DNA of 64,000 nucleotides from Caproicibacterium amylolyticum (lineage in GTDB: Bacteria > Bacillota > Clostridia > Oscillospirales > Acutalibacteraceae), in assembly GCF_014467055.1 (NCBI RefSeq), contig NZ_CP060696.1:2728001-2792000 (forward strand). Direction: 5' to 3'. Below, piece by piece: positions 8,882 through 17,824 of this stretch (position 1 is the first letter of the stretch; each line of letters starts with the position of its first letter). The notes under the pieces are model-generated. The model was not told the DNA's origin. It saw only the letters and a program-made list of their open reading frames with translations, and did no database searches. Position numbers and translations under genes: made by a program.

Positions 8882-9514
8882 TTATAGATGGGATTTATAA
8901 GAAGTAATTGCAGTAATAAATTCATGAACTTCATCAGAATATTTCTCTGCAACCCTTTGTTTAGCAAGTTCATTCATTTTGGCTTCCGTGTTTAGATGAA
9001 ACATCTCAATATAACGTCTCGCCTTTTCTTTATGTACTTTATCGGTATTAGGTTTGACAAATGGTATTGCACCGGGAGTACCATCTTTACAACTAGGAAT
9101 AATAAAAAACTCTTCAGGATCATCTAAATAGGGATGTACAATTGAAAAATCAGAATCAGTGTAATGTTTTCCAAGTCGTTTAATTACATCGGTTTGTCCT
9201 TTCCCGAATGTTGAATTACAATCATGACATGATAGAACAAGATTAACGGGCAAAAAAGTGTATTCGACATGTTTGGGGTGTTTATCCCCACCCTTCGGTG
9301 CGATATGGTCAATTTCAGAAGAAAGCAATGGGAGCTCACAATATGCACATTTATTTTGTTGATTTTCCATGAGTTGCAGTTTAGCAATCGCTTTAAACTT
9401 CTTTACTTCAGCGGCGCCGGAATTCCACCCACCTGCAACCGCATGCTTTTTTAATTTAGTTTTCAGTGATTTAGGTATTTTGATCTTGTTATATATTTTT
9501 TTTGTAAACATCAC
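8882..9514 (-). CDS. HNH endonuclease, Septu PtuB-like
   Basis: A 210-residue nuclease encoded after, and overlapping by 26 bases, the ATPase gene. Its HNH/treble-clef core is CAYC near residue 57, SEIDHIAPKGG, and CHDCNSTFG near residue 95; the N-terminal part is Lys-rich. In Septu systems PtuB is the effector nuclease held by the PtuA ATPase and released to cut DNA during infection. Pairing, order, overlap and size fit PtuA-PtuB. The gene is much more AT-rich than the late genes around it, which points to recent acquisition. Confidence 0.78.
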   Translation of the reverse strand: MMFTKKIYNKIKIPKSLKTKLKKHAVAGGWNSGAAEVKKFKAIAKLQLMENQQNKCAYCELPLLSSEIDHIAPKGGDKHPKHVEYTFLPVNLVLSCHDCNSTFGKGQTDVIKRLGKHYTDSDFSIVHPYLDDPEEFFIIPSCKDGTPGAIPFVKPNTDKVHKEKARRYIEMFHLNTEAKMNELAKQRVAEKYSDEVHEFITAITSYKSHL

Positions 9515-10853
9515 AAAACTCCTGTGCTTGGTCTAATACTATATTAAGAGGGTCTGATTGATCAAATATAAATTTTCTCAGCTTATTAACTAAATTCTGT
9601 ATTTCATCAACATTTGATCCTGTACCATCATCTGAATTCATTAAGTCAATTATTTTTCTTAAGTCGGCCTCAAAGTAATAATTTCTTGTTGTCCTCACCC
9701 CAAAAATATTGTAAATTACATTTTCAGCAGACCACGCGTACGTACTGTAAGGTAATAATTCTGCGCTTGGTGATGTTGTATCAATTGCTCTATTCATAAA
9801 AACAATAGATGATGTGTGTGGCTCCAGATCAGAAACGAGATAGTGAGAATGACTTGCAATAAGGAAATGGCAACTCCCATACCTGTGAAATATTTTCTTT
9901 ATTAAGTCAATATACTTGGTTTGCCACTCTGGATGCAGGCTTATTTCCGGTTCATCAATTAGTACAAGGGAATTAGGCTTAATATTATTTAGAATTCCAG
10001 TCAAAGAGAAAATTAAATGCTTTTCACCAGAACTGCAATCTTCAAAGGGAATTCGCTCGCCATTTTTAAAAAATATAATATTAGACAATTCCAATTCATC
10101 ACTTTTGATGCAAGACAAAATGCTTTCTTTATTTTCATTCAAATATAATCTGTTTTCATCTCTATCATTCTGGAAGTCAATTGAAATATTTGAATCCCAG
10201 ATTGCGTCTTTAAGTATATTTTTGGAACCATCTATAGATTTTGACGTATTGTTGTTAATGACTTTAAATTGAACTTTTTTATCAAACTTCATTAACGATA
10301 GTATTGTAATAAGTTCGGTATAATTTTCAGATAAAGTAACTTCAAAGAAATTGCGCATTACATTCTGTAATATGGAACTCGTATAAGTTGCGTTTGAAGA
10401 CTTTCGAACTCCTAAATATATATAAGATGGAAAAAACTTTCCCATTTCTGGAGTTGTAAATAAAAACTTATCATTGACAAGAAATGATACCGCAAGAATT
10501 TTGCAAGGAAGCGCAAGTTCCTCTAAATTAATTAATAAACTATCTCGATAGCAATAAATTTCTGAACCTGATAATCGCTTTACTTCATATTTATAGCCAT
10601 TAATTTCGTATCCAATTGAAAACTGATCATATCTAAATTTAGGTTTTCTTTGATAATTCTTTGCTTTTTCCAAGAATATAAATATGTTTGCAATAATCGT
10701 TAATAAGTAGCTTTTGCCTGAGCCATTAACGCCAAGAATTAACGTTGTAAATATTTTATCTCTAGGGGTATTACTTTGAGCTACAAATTGTACATTCATT
10801 ATTTCTTTACCGTGATGATTGATTTTTAATGACTCAAGTAAAAATTCACACAT
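9489..10853 (-). CDS. AAA/SMC-type ATPase, Septu PtuA-like
   Basis: A 454-residue ATPase. The start at 10853 is chosen because CGGAG lies 8 bases upstream; a TTG at 10919 would add 22 residues. Walker A (GVNGSGKS, residues 41-48), an ABC-like signature (SSGEKHL), Walker B (SLVLIDEPEISLHPEW) and a switch His (FLIASHSHYL) follow in order, as in the OLD/PtuA group. The middle region is poorly conserved and may form the coiled-coil insertion. With the overlapping HNH gene it makes a two-gene Septu-like defence unit on the opposite strand to the packaging genes. A similar ATPase-HNH pair can also belong to retrons, but no retron reverse transcriptase is present. Confidence 0.78.
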   Translation of the reverse strand: MCEFLLESLKINHHGKEIMNVQFVAQSNTPRDKIFTTLILGVNGSGKSYLLTIIANIFIFLEKAKNYQRKPKFRYDQFSIGYEINGYKYEVKRLSGSEIYCYRDSLLINLEELALPCKILAVSFLVNDKFLFTTPEMGKFFPSYIYLGVRKSSNATYTSSILQNVMRNFFEVTLSENYTELITILSLMKFDKKVQFKVINNNTSKSIDGSKNILKDAIWDSNISIDFQNDRDENRLYLNENKESILSCIKSDELELSNIIFFKNGERIPFEDCSSGEKHLIFSLTGILNNIKPNSLVLIDEPEISLHPEWQTKYIDLIKKIFHRYGSCHFLIASHSHYLVSDLEPHTSSIVFMNRAIDTTSPSAELLPYSTYAWSAENVIYNIFGVRTTRNYYFEADLRKIIDLMNSDDGTGSNVDEIQNLVNKLRKFIFDQSDPLNIVLDQAQEFCDVYKKNI

Positions 10854-11009
10854 ATTATCAACTCCGCTAATTTCATGATCTTTGCAACTTGTTGTAAGCG
10901 ATACCGGCATGATCTGCAAATTATGGTATTTCTTTATTGCTCGGCGAACTTCGCATCATGGTACTAATCTACCATTTTAATTTATCATGCTATCTTGTTG
11001 TTTACAAGT

Positions 11010-11027
11010 ACAAGGGGTACCCCTTGT
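11010..11027. repeat. 18-bp perfect palindrome upstream of the Septu-like operon
   Basis: ACAAGGGGTACCCCTTGT is a perfect palindrome. It lies about 155 bases upstream of the ATPase start within the 429-base non-coding stretch 10854-11282, which holds no credible gene. It could be an operator for the divergent defence operon or for the terminase operon. Confidence 0.5.
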
Positions 11028-11236
11028 GCTTGCCCCCGATTTCTTCCTATATTTCTACATTATATTCCCATATTACCACTATTTCACTGCTTCGTCCATT
11101 TCTTTTTAAACAATTTGCACGATTATCCTGCCAGTCGGCTGAAAGTGCCAGCTTGTCTATCGAAATCTATATTTTTATGGGCTGTCCGGCGTCCTAATGG
11201 GAAAACTCGCCGCATAAAAATGATAATAAGCCTGCC

Positions 11237-11263
11237 GGGAGTCCCGAAAAGGACTCCCTTTTT
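11237..11263 (+). terminator. Rho-independent terminator just before large terminase gene
   Basis: Perfect 8-base stem GGGAGTCC / GGACTCCC with loop CGAAAA and a run of five T. It ends only 7 bases before the ribosome site of the terminase gene, so it may stop transcription entering from the 5' side or act as an attenuator. Confidence 0.75.
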
Positions 11264-11282
11264 CATTCTCGGAGGTGGTGCT

Positions 11283-12914
11283 GTGGATGATTTCAGAACC
11301 CTGAAAAACTACAAACCGTCCCGCTTTAAGGCGGCGGGTTCGGTATATAAAGAGCGGTTCGCGGACTCGGCGGTGTATTTTGTCAACAATCTGCGCCACA
11401 CCAAAGGGCGCTGGTACGGCGAGCCGTTCGAACTGATTGACTGGCAGGAGCAGATTATTCGCGACCTGTTTGGCATCGTCCGCAAATTCGACGAGTGCCG
11501 CCAGTTCCGAACCGCGTATGTGGAGATTCCTAAAAAGCAGGGCAAATCTGAGCTTGCGGCGGCGGTCGCTCTTCTGCTCACCTGCGCCGATCTGGAGCAC
11601 GGCGGCGAAATCTACGGCTGCGCCTCCGACCGCAGTCAGGCGAGCATCGTATTTGATGTGGCGGTGAACATGGTCGACCAGTTCCCGCAGTTGAGCAAGC
11701 TGATGAAGCTGAACATCGGGCAAAAGCGCCTGACCTTCACGCCGCTTGACAGCTTTTATCAGGTATTGTCCGCCGACGCGTACACGAAGCACGGCCTCAA
11801 CGCCCACGGAGTCATTTTTGACGAGCTTCATGCCCAACCGAACCGGCAACTGTTCGACGTCATGACGAAGGGCTCGGGCGACGCGCGTGAACAACCCCTG
11901 CATTTCATCATCACCACAGCCGGAACCGACCGCAACTCCATCTGCTGGGAGATGCACCAGAAGGCCGAGGACATTCTGCGCGGCAAGCGCATCGATCCCA
12001 CCTTTTACCCGGTGATCTATTCCGCCGCCGACGATGAGGACTGGACTTCTGAGGAAGTCTGGCGAAGGGTGAACCCATCCCTCGGCATCACGGTCACAAT
12101 GGAAACGATGCGTCAGTCCTTTGAGGACGCGAAGCAGAATCCGGTCAACGAGAATATTTTCCGCCAGCTGCGCCTGAACCAGTGGGTGAAGCAGTCCGTC
12201 CGTTGGATGAACATGGAGCGGTGGGACAGTTGCGACTTCAAATTCGACCCGAAGGCGCTGGAAAACCGAATCTGCTACGGGGGCTTGGATTTATCCAGCA
12301 CCACGGACATCACTGCGTTTGTGCTGGTGTTCCCGCCGGAGGATGAGGAAGATAAATACGTCGTCCTGCCGTTTTTCTGGATACCGGAGGAATCGCTCGA
12401 AACCCGCGTCAGGCGCGACCATGTGCCGTATGACCTGTGGAAAGCGCAGGGCTTTTTAAACACCACTGAGGGCGACGTCATCCACTATTCCTTTATTGAG
12501 AAATTCATTGAGGAACTCGGCAAGAAATACAACATCAAAGAGATCGCGTTCGACCGCTGGGGCGCGTGGGAGCTGACGCAGAATCTGGAGGGACTGGGCT
12601 TTACCGTCGTGCCGTTCGGGCAGGGCTTCAAGGATATGTCCCCGGCGACGAAGGAACTGATGCGCCTGACGCTGGAGCGGAAGATCGCCCACGCCGGAAA
12701 TCCGCCTCTGCGCTGGATGGCGGATAACCTCTGCGTCAGCACCGACGCCGCCGGAAATATCAAGCCCAACAAACAGAAAGCGACCGAGCGCATCGACGGC
12801 GTGGTGGCGCTCATTATGGCGCTGGACCGCGCCATACGCAACGAGGGCGCGCTGCCGGGAAGCGTGTACGACACGCACAGCCTGCTGATGTACGGAGAGG
12901 ACGGGTGGAACTGA
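11283..12914 (+). CDS. terL: Terminase large subunit
   Basis: The packaging motor of prophage A (543 residues). The GTG start at 11283 lies 4 bases after GGAGGTGGT; the longer open frame back to 10995 is low-quality sequence containing the terminator and is not coding. The ATPase domain has a Walker A-like motif (IPKKQGKSE, about residue 85) and a Walker B-like motif (GVIFDELH, about residue 180). The C-terminal nuclease has CYGGLDLSSTTD with the metal-binding Asp pattern and IAFDRWGAWE. The prophage B homologue is at 60628-62298. The gene ends in a TGATG overlap with portal. Confidence 0.93.
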   Translation: MDDFRTLKNYKPSRFKAAGSVYKERFADSAVYFVNNLRHTKGRWYGEPFELIDWQEQIIRDLFGIVRKFDECRQFRTAYVEIPKKQGKSELAAAVALLLTCADLEHGGEIYGCASDRSQASIVFDVAVNMVDQFPQLSKLMKLNIGQKRLTFTPLDSFYQVLSADAYTKHGLNAHGVIFDELHAQPNRQLFDVMTKGSGDAREQPLHFIITTAGTDRNSICWEMHQKAEDILRGKRIDPTFYPVIYSAADDEDWTSEEVWRRVNPSLGITVTMETMRQSFEDAKQNPVNENIFRQLRLNQWVKQSVRWMNMERWDSCDFKFDPKALENRICYGGLDLSSTTDITAFVLVFPPEDEEDKYVVLPFFWIPEESLETRVRRDHVPYDLWKAQGFLNTTEGDVIHYSFIEKFIEELGKKYNIKEIAFDRWGAWELTQNLEGLGFTVVPFGQGFKDMSPATKELMRLTLERKIAHAGNPPLRWMADNLCVSTDAAGNIKPNKQKATERIDGVVALIMALDRAIRNEGALPGSVYDTHSLLMYGEDGWN

Positions 12915-14164
12915 TGGGCTTTTTCTCACGGAAAAAGAATCCAAAGAACAGCCTCTCCACCTCGAAAAACTTCTTCTGGGGTGGTTCCACCTCCGGCACC
13001 TTTGTCAACGAGAACACCGCCATGCAGACGGCGGCGGTGTACGCCTGTGTCCGCGTGATTTCGGAGGCTATCGCGAGCCTGCCGCTGCACGTTTACCGCT
13101 ATGAGGATACCGGTTCCAAACTTCTGCCCGGCCATTCTCTGTATAACATCCTTCACAACGCGCCGAATCCGGAAATGACCAGCTTCGTCTTTCGCGAAAC
13201 GCTCATGAGCCACCTGCTCCTGTGGGGCAACGCTTACGCGCAAATTATCCGGGACGGCGGCGGTCGGGTGCTGGCACTTTACCCTCTTCTCCCCAACAAA
13301 ACGGATGTCTGGCGTGGCCCGGACGGGCAGATTTACTACACCTATTGGCGGAACACGGACGAAAGCCGCCCTAATGAGAAAAGCGGCGGCGTGACACTTT
13401 CCAAAGACGACGTTCTGCACATTCCCGGCCTGAGCTTTGACGGGCTGGTCGGCTATTCGCCCATCGCGCTCACCAAAAATGCGGTGGGCATGGCGATCGC
13501 CACCGAGGATTACGGCGCTTCCTTCTTCGCTAACAACGCCAATCCCGGCGGCATTCTGGAGCATCCGGGGACACTGAAAAATCCCGACCAGATTCGCTCG
13601 GCGTGGGAAATGCTCTACAAAGGCGGTAACAAAGCTCACCGGATTGCCGTCTTGGAGGAAGGGCTTAAATTCCACCCGATTTCGGTGCCGCCGGAGGAAG
13701 CGCAGTTTCTGGAAACCCGCAAATTTCAACTCGACGAAATTGCCCGCATTTTCCGGATCCCGCCCCATATGGTCGGCGATCTGGAAAAAAGCAGTTTTTC
13801 GAACATCGAGCAGCAGTCTCTGGAATTTGTGAAATACACGCTCGACCCGTGGGTGGTTCGCTGGGAGCAAACCATGAACCAGTCTCTGCTCCTGCCGTCC
13901 GAAAAAGCCTCCGTTTATATCAAATTCAATCTGGACGGCCTGCTGCGCGGCGACTACGCCACACGCATGAACGGATACGCCATCGGGCGGCAAAACGGTT
14001 GGCTGTCGGCAAACGACATCCGGCGGCTTGAGAACATGAACGAAATCACGCCCGAGGAGGGCGGCGATCTGTATCTTGTCAACGGCAATATGGTGAAGAT
14101 GGCTGACGCGGGCGCGGCGTATACGAAACAATCCTCAGAAAACAAAGGGGGTTCCGGTACATGA
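12914..14164 (+). CDS. HK97-type portal protein
   Basis: A 416-residue portal protein, forming the dodecameric ring for DNA entry and exit. It has the family hallmarks TAMQTAAVYACVRVISEA near the N-terminus, LLLWGNAYAQI, LHIPGLSFDGLVGYSP, and the conserved ARIFRIPPHMVGDLEKSSFSNIEQ region about two-thirds along. ATG at 12914 shares a base with the terL stop and GGAGAGG lies upstream. The prophage B copy is at 58272-59525. Its 3' end overlaps the protease gene by 4 bases. Confidence 0.93.
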   Translation: MGFFSRKKNPKNSLSTSKNFFWGGSTSGTFVNENTAMQTAAVYACVRVISEAIASLPLHVYRYEDTGSKLLPGHSLYNILHNAPNPEMTSFVFRETLMSHLLLWGNAYAQIIRDGGGRVLALYPLLPNKTDVWRGPDGQIYYTYWRNTDESRPNEKSGGVTLSKDDVLHIPGLSFDGLVGYSPIALTKNAVGMAIATEDYGASFFANNANPGGILEHPGTLKNPDQIRSAWEMLYKGGNKAHRIAVLEEGLKFHPISVPPEEAQFLETRKFQLDEIARIFRIPPHMVGDLEKSSFSNIEQQSLEFVKYTLDPWVVRWEQTMNQSLLLPSEKASVYIKFNLDGLLRGDYATRMNGYAIGRQNGWLSANDIRRLENMNEITPEEGGDLYLVNGNMVKMADAGAAYTKQSSENKGGSGT

Positions 14165-14916
14165 GTGAACAATTGCAGGCGAACGGCTCGCAGGACACAC
14201 CCACTCCAAGGCGCGAATTGCCAGCGGCGGCTCGCCGCAAATTCTGGAACTTTGTAAACAACGACGGCGAGGAACGCACCCTGTATCTGGAGGGCGCAAT
14301 TGCCGACGAAACGTGGTGGGGCGACGAGGCCACGCCAAAGCTGTTCAAGGACGATCTACTCTCCGGCTCCGGCGACATCACCATCTGGATCAATTCTCCC
14401 GGCGGGGACGTGTTCGCCGCCGCGCAGATTTACAATATGCTTAAGGAATATTCCGGTAAAGTGACCGTGAAAATTGACGGGATCGCCGCTTCGGCGGCCT
14501 CAGTCGTCGCCATGTCGGGCGACCAGGTGCTCATGTCACCGGTTTCCAATCTGATGATCCATAATCCCTCGACCATCGCCATCGGGGACGGCGACGAAAT
14601 GCTCCGGGCAAAGGCAATGCTCGATGAAGTGAAGGAATCCATCATCAACGCCTACGAAGCGAAATCCGGCCAGTCGCGCGCCGCGATTTCTCACATGATG
14701 AACGATGAAACGTGGATGAACGCCAAAAAAGCGGTGGAGCTTCACTTTGCGGACGGCATTCTTTATACGGAATCCGCGCCGCAGGATACCTCCGGCGGGC
14801 TGATTTTCTCCCGCATGGCGGTTCAAAATTCACTTCTGAGCAAATTCCCCGCGAAGAAGCCGCTTCCAAAAGTATCCGCCACAGAACGAGAATCGCGCTT
14901 GAATCTCTTAAAATAA
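14161..14916 (+). CDS. ClpP-like head maturation protease
   Basis: A 251-residue prohead protease of the ClpP/crotonase fold (S14-like). The oxyanion strand reads INSPGGDVFAAAQIYN, the nucleophile region GIAASAASVVAM (Ser at about residue 116) and the catalytic His lies in LMIHNPSTIAIGD. It cleaves the N-terminal delta domain of the capsid protein during maturation. It sits in the standard portal-protease-capsid order, and overlaps portal by 4 bases. The first 20 residues are a low-complexity extension absent from the prophage B copy. Confidence 0.92.
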   Translation: MSEQLQANGSQDTPTPRRELPAAARRKFWNFVNNDGEERTLYLEGAIADETWWGDEATPKLFKDDLLSGSGDITIWINSPGGDVFAAAQIYNMLKEYSGKVTVKIDGIAASAASVVAMSGDQVLMSPVSNLMIHNPSTIAIGDGDEMLRAKAMLDEVKESIINAYEAKSGQSRAAISHMMNDETWMNAKKAVELHFADGILYTESAPQDTSGGLIFSRMAVQNSLLSKFPAKKPLPKVSATERESRLNLLK

Positions 14917-14933
14917 CATATCGGGAGGAACTG

Positions 14934-16124
14934 ATGATGCCGACAATTCTTGAACTGCGCGAGAAACGCGCCAAAGCATGGGAAGCCGCCAAGGTCTTTC
15001 TTGATCTCAAGAAAACCCCGGATGGAATGCTATCCGCCGAAGACGCTGCCGCCTACGATAAAATGGAAGCTGAAATTATCGCGCTCAAACAGCAGATTGA
15101 CCGCGAAGAACGGGCGCGCGAATACGAGCAGGAGCTTGCCTCCCCCACCAGTCAGCCGCTGACCGGGAATCCCGGCGTTCCGGCGCAGGCTCAGTCCGGC
15201 AGGGCGTCCGACGCTTACAAAGCGGCGTTCTGGGACGCCATTCGCGGACGCAAGGCGGCAAACGCTTTGCAGGTGGGCACCGACAGCGAGGGTGGATATC
15301 TGGTGCCGGACGAATTCGACCGCCAGCTGATGGAAACTCTCGAGGAACAGAACATTTTCCGGCAACTTGCCCGGATTATTCAGACTGCCAGCGGCGACCA
15401 CAAAATTCCGGTGGTCGCAACCAAAGGCACCGCAAGCTGGGTGGATGAGGAAGGCCAGATTCCCGAGAGCGACAACAGCTTTTCTCAGGTAACGCTCAGC
15501 GCGTATAAGCTGGCAACGCTGATTAAGGTCAGTCAGGAACTGCTGAACGATTCGATCTTCCCGCTGGAAAGCTATATCGCGAGCGAATTCGCCCGGCGCA
15601 TCGGAGCCAAAGAGGAAGAAGCGTTCTTTGTCGGCGACGGCACAAAAAAGCCCACCGGCGTTCTCGCCGCGACGGGCGGCGCGCAGGTGGGCAAAACAAC
15701 GGCGTCGGCAACCGCCATCACGCTGGATGAAATTCTCGATTTGTACTACAGCCTGCGGTCGCCTTACCGGGCAAAAGCTGTGTTTATCACGAACGACACG
15801 ACCGTGAAAACCGTCCGCAAGCTGAAAGACAGCAACGGGCAGTACCTCTGGCAGCCGGCGATTACCGCTTCCGCGCCGGATACGATTCTGGGCAAACCCA
15901 TTTATACCTCCGCCTATGTTCCGGCTGTCGCGGCAAGTGCGAAAACCGTGGCGTTCGGAGATTTCAGTTACTACTGGATCGCCGACCGGCAGGGGCGCAC
16001 ATTCCAGCGGCTGAACGAGCTGTACGCCACCACCGGGCAGGTGGGTTTCATCGCAACCGAGCGGGTGGACGGAAAGCTGATTCTGCCGGAAGCGGTGCAG
16101 GTGCTTCAGCAGGCGGCGTCATGA
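14934..16124 (+). CDS. HK97-type major capsid protein
   Basis: A 396-residue capsid protein. Residues 1-110 form a charged, helical delta/scaffold domain (ILELREKRAKAWEAAK), expected to be removed by the adjacent protease. The mature fold starts around TDSEGGYLVPDEFDRQL and includes IPVVATKGTASWVDEE and GDFSYYWIADRQG. A double ATG at 14934/14937 follows GGGAGGAA; either may be used. The prophage B homologue at 55561-56760 is of similar length and clearly related. Confidence 0.94.
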   Translation: MMPTILELREKRAKAWEAAKVFLDLKKTPDGMLSAEDAAAYDKMEAEIIALKQQIDREERAREYEQELASPTSQPLTGNPGVPAQAQSGRASDAYKAAFWDAIRGRKAANALQVGTDSEGGYLVPDEFDRQLMETLEEQNIFRQLARIIQTASGDHKIPVVATKGTASWVDEEGQIPESDNSFSQVTLSAYKLATLIKVSQELLNDSIFPLESYIASEFARRIGAKEEEAFFVGDGTKKPTGVLAATGGAQVGKTTASATAITLDEILDLYYSLRSPYRAKAVFITNDTTVKTVRKLKDSNGQYLWQPAITASAPDTILGKPIYTSAYVPAVAASAKTVAFGDFSYYWIADRQGRTFQRLNELYATTGQVGFIATERVDGKLILPEAVQVLQQAAS

Positions 16125-16125
16125 T

Positions 16126-16437
16126 ATGGCGGATTTGCTGGATAAGGTTAAGAAGAATCTGATTCTGGAGCACAATCAGGATGATATCCTGCTCCAAAGC
16201 TTTATCGCCGCCGCGACCGCCTACGCCGAAAAATACCAACATGTGGCAGACGGTTTTTACGCCGAAAATACGATGTCCGCAACCACGGAGCAGGCAATCA
16301 TTATGCTGTCAAGCCACTTTTATGAAAGCCGCGACGGCTCCACCGGGGGATTTTTTGCCGACAGCGTTCCGGCGGGACAGCAGGTATGGGATACCGTGAA
16401 TATGCTCCTGCGCCTCGACCGCGAATGGAAGGTGTGA
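16126..16437 (+). CDS. Head-tail connector protein (gp6-like)
   Basis: A 103-residue HK97 gp6-like connector that forms a ring beneath the portal. It starts right after the capsid gene. Conserved helical segments TEQAIIMLSSHFYESRDG and QQVWDTVNMLLRLDREW are shared with prophage B (55224-55544). Downstream synteny is broken here by an antisense regulator whose stop lies only 4 bases away. Confidence 0.88.
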   Translation: MADLLDKVKKNLILEHNQDDILLQSFIAAATAYAEKYQHVADGFYAENTMSATTEQAIIMLSSHFYESRDGSTGGFFADSVPAGQQVWDTVNMLLRLDREWKV

Positions 16438-16441
16438 AATA

Positions 16442-16945
16442 TCATTCTATGATTTGAGATATATTCTTCACAAGATTTGATTGGCACTCATGTGCTTGAT
16501 TAATCAATTTCTCTCCTCGCACATCAAGAGCGACATTCATAAAAGTGTATGGAGTACTGATGTGTGAATCCATTAACTTGTTGAGCGGTAAATCGTCAAT
16601 ATTCATTGCCTCACTATGCACCTTATAAATTTCATCCAACACAGCATTAATTGCCCAAAAACGCCGATTGTTTTCCTTGTAATCGTCAGTATAGTCCCCA
16701 TTTTCTTTTAAACAAGTTTCTAACTTGTCAAGTAATCCATCTGGATATACAATCTGAATTTGTGCGGGAAAAACGGGAAAGTGTAATGCCTCAGCAAGTT
16801 GAATCCACGTCTTTGTACTTGGTGTCCGCCTCCCTGATTCATAATGAGCATAGGTTGATTTATCTATGCCAAGCTCATCAGCTACATCCTTTTGAGTTTT
16901 TCCAGCACGTTGACGAAAAAGTTTTAGTTGCTCATTTATTTCCAT
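16442..16945 (-). CDS. XRE-family regulator carried as antisense moron
   Basis: A 167-residue HTH regulator inserted between connector and adaptor genes. The N-terminal Cro/C1 HTH (residues 5-60) is KLFRQRAGKTQKDVADELG followed by the recognition helix DKSTYAHYESGRRTPS. The C-terminal half (residues 75-167) is helical, unrecognised, and may be a sensor or oligomerisation domain. The gene has its own strong promoter and a palindrome between promoter and start, so it probably represses itself. It is not in the lysogeny-control position, and may instead be a stand-alone regulator benefiting the lysogen. Confidence 0.85.
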   Translation of the reverse strand: MEINEQLKLFRQRAGKTQKDVADELGIDKSTYAHYESGRRTPSTKTWIQLAEALHFPVFPAQIQIVYPDGLLDKLETCLKENGDYTDDYKENNRRFWAINAVLDEIYKVHSEAMNIDDLPLNKLMDSHISTPYTFMNVALDVRGEKLINQAHECQSNLVKNISQIIE

Positions 16946-16968
16946 TGATATTCCTTCCTTCTAAGAAA

Positions 16969-17016
16969 TTGGCGTATCGCCAACGCTAGTATAATGCTAA
17001 GTTGGCGCTTTGTCAA
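16969..17016 (-). promoter_or_regulatory. Sigma-A promoter and operator of the XRE moron
   Basis: On the minus strand a perfect -35 TTGACA (17016-17011), 17-base spacer and -10 TATACT (16993-16988). Downstream, TTGGCG-TAT-CGCCAA (16969-16983) is a perfect inverted repeat, and a further half-site (GCGCCAAC) sits inside the spacer. This layout fits an autoregulated XRE gene. Confidence 0.8.
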
Positions 17017-17044
17017 CCAAGTAATTGAGAAAGTTGGAAAACAC

Positions 17045-17380
17045 ATGAGTTTCGGTAAAATGAACGCTTTCATTGATGTTGTAAAGACCGAGCAAAGCAA
17101 AGACGCCGACGGCTTCGTCACCTCGACCGATACGGTGCTTGCCAGCGCCCGCGCCTACCGGGAAGACCGTCACGGGAATGAGATATGGGCGAACCGCGCG
17201 GCGTGGTCGGCAGCGACCAGCCTGTTCCGTTTCCGCAGGATTCCCGGCGTAGAAATCCGTCCCTCGCTTTTTATCGTCTGCTCCGGCGAACGGTTCCGTA
17301 TTCTCAGCGCGGAGGATGTGCGGGGGCGCGGCATGTACACCGAGGTTCTGGCGGAACGGCTGGAGCCGAGTAAGCATTGA
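17045..17380 (+). CDS. Phage head-tail adaptor / head closure protein
   Basis: A 111-residue SPP1 gp16-like adaptor. The start at 17045 (SFGKMNAFIDVV) is supported by the identical opening in prophage B (54415-54750). Conserved features include ARAYREDRHGNEIWANRAAW, FRFRRIPGVE and GRGMYTEVLAE. It closes the head after packaging and joins the tail. The XRE promoter occupies the sequence just upstream, so the ribosome site here is weak. Confidence 0.87.
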   Translation: MSFGKMNAFIDVVKTEQSKDADGFVTSTDTVLASARAYREDRHGNEIWANRAAWSAATSLFRFRRIPGVEIRPSLFIVCSGERFRILSAEDVRGRGMYTEVLAERLEPSKH

Positions 17381-17392
17381 GGAGGGATTCCT

Positions 17393-17824
17393 GTGGCAAA
17401 GGTAAGTTTTTCTATGCCAGCCGACTTTTTGCGGAAAGTCTCCGCGCTCGGCGAGAAAACCGACGAGATTATCCCCCGTGTGCTGGAAGCGGGCGGTGAG
17501 GTCGCGTTCGAAAAGGTTCGCGATAATTTGGAATCGGTCATAGGCCGGGATACCAAATCCCCTTCGCGTTCCACCGGAGAGCTTGCGTCGGCGCTGGGGC
17601 TTTCTCCGGCGAGGATGGATAAGGACGGCAATTTTAACGTTAAAGTGGGCTTTTCGGAACCGCGCCCGGATGGGGAGAGCAATGCCAAAATTGCCAACAT
17701 CCTCGAGTACGGCAAGCACGGCCAGCCGCCGAAGCCCTTTTTAAAGCCCGCAAAAACACAGGCGCGCAAACCGGGCATTGAGGCGATGAAGGAAAAGCTG
17801 GAGGAGGAAATCAAAAAAATATGA
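17393..17824 (+). CDS. HK97 gp10-like tail completion protein
   Basis: A 143-residue protein with a GTG start 13 bases after the adaptor gene, preceded by GAGGAGG. It matches the prophage B protein at 53960-54409 along its length: VPRVLEAGG-type helix, ESVIGRDTKSPSRSTGELASALG, and EYGKHGQPPKPFLKPA. The HK97-gp10 family acts at the neck/tail terminator. It overlaps the next gene by 4 bases (ATGA). Confidence 0.85.
   Translation: MAKVSFSMPADFLRKVSALGEKTDEIIPRVLEAGGEVAFEKVRDNLESVIGRDTKSPSRSTGELASALGLSPARMDKDGNFNVKVGFSEPRPDGESNAKIANILEYGKHGQPPKPFLKPAKTQARKPGIEAMKEKLEEEIKKI

Noticed and set aside
8882..10853. Retron
   Set aside because: ATPase/HNH pairs accompany some retrons, but no reverse transcriptase or msr-msd-like repeat is present nearby.
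10995..11282. Long N-terminal extension of the large terminase gene
   Set aside because: It contains the terminator, lacks homology to prophage B and has a much better GTG start with GGAGGTGGT at 11283.
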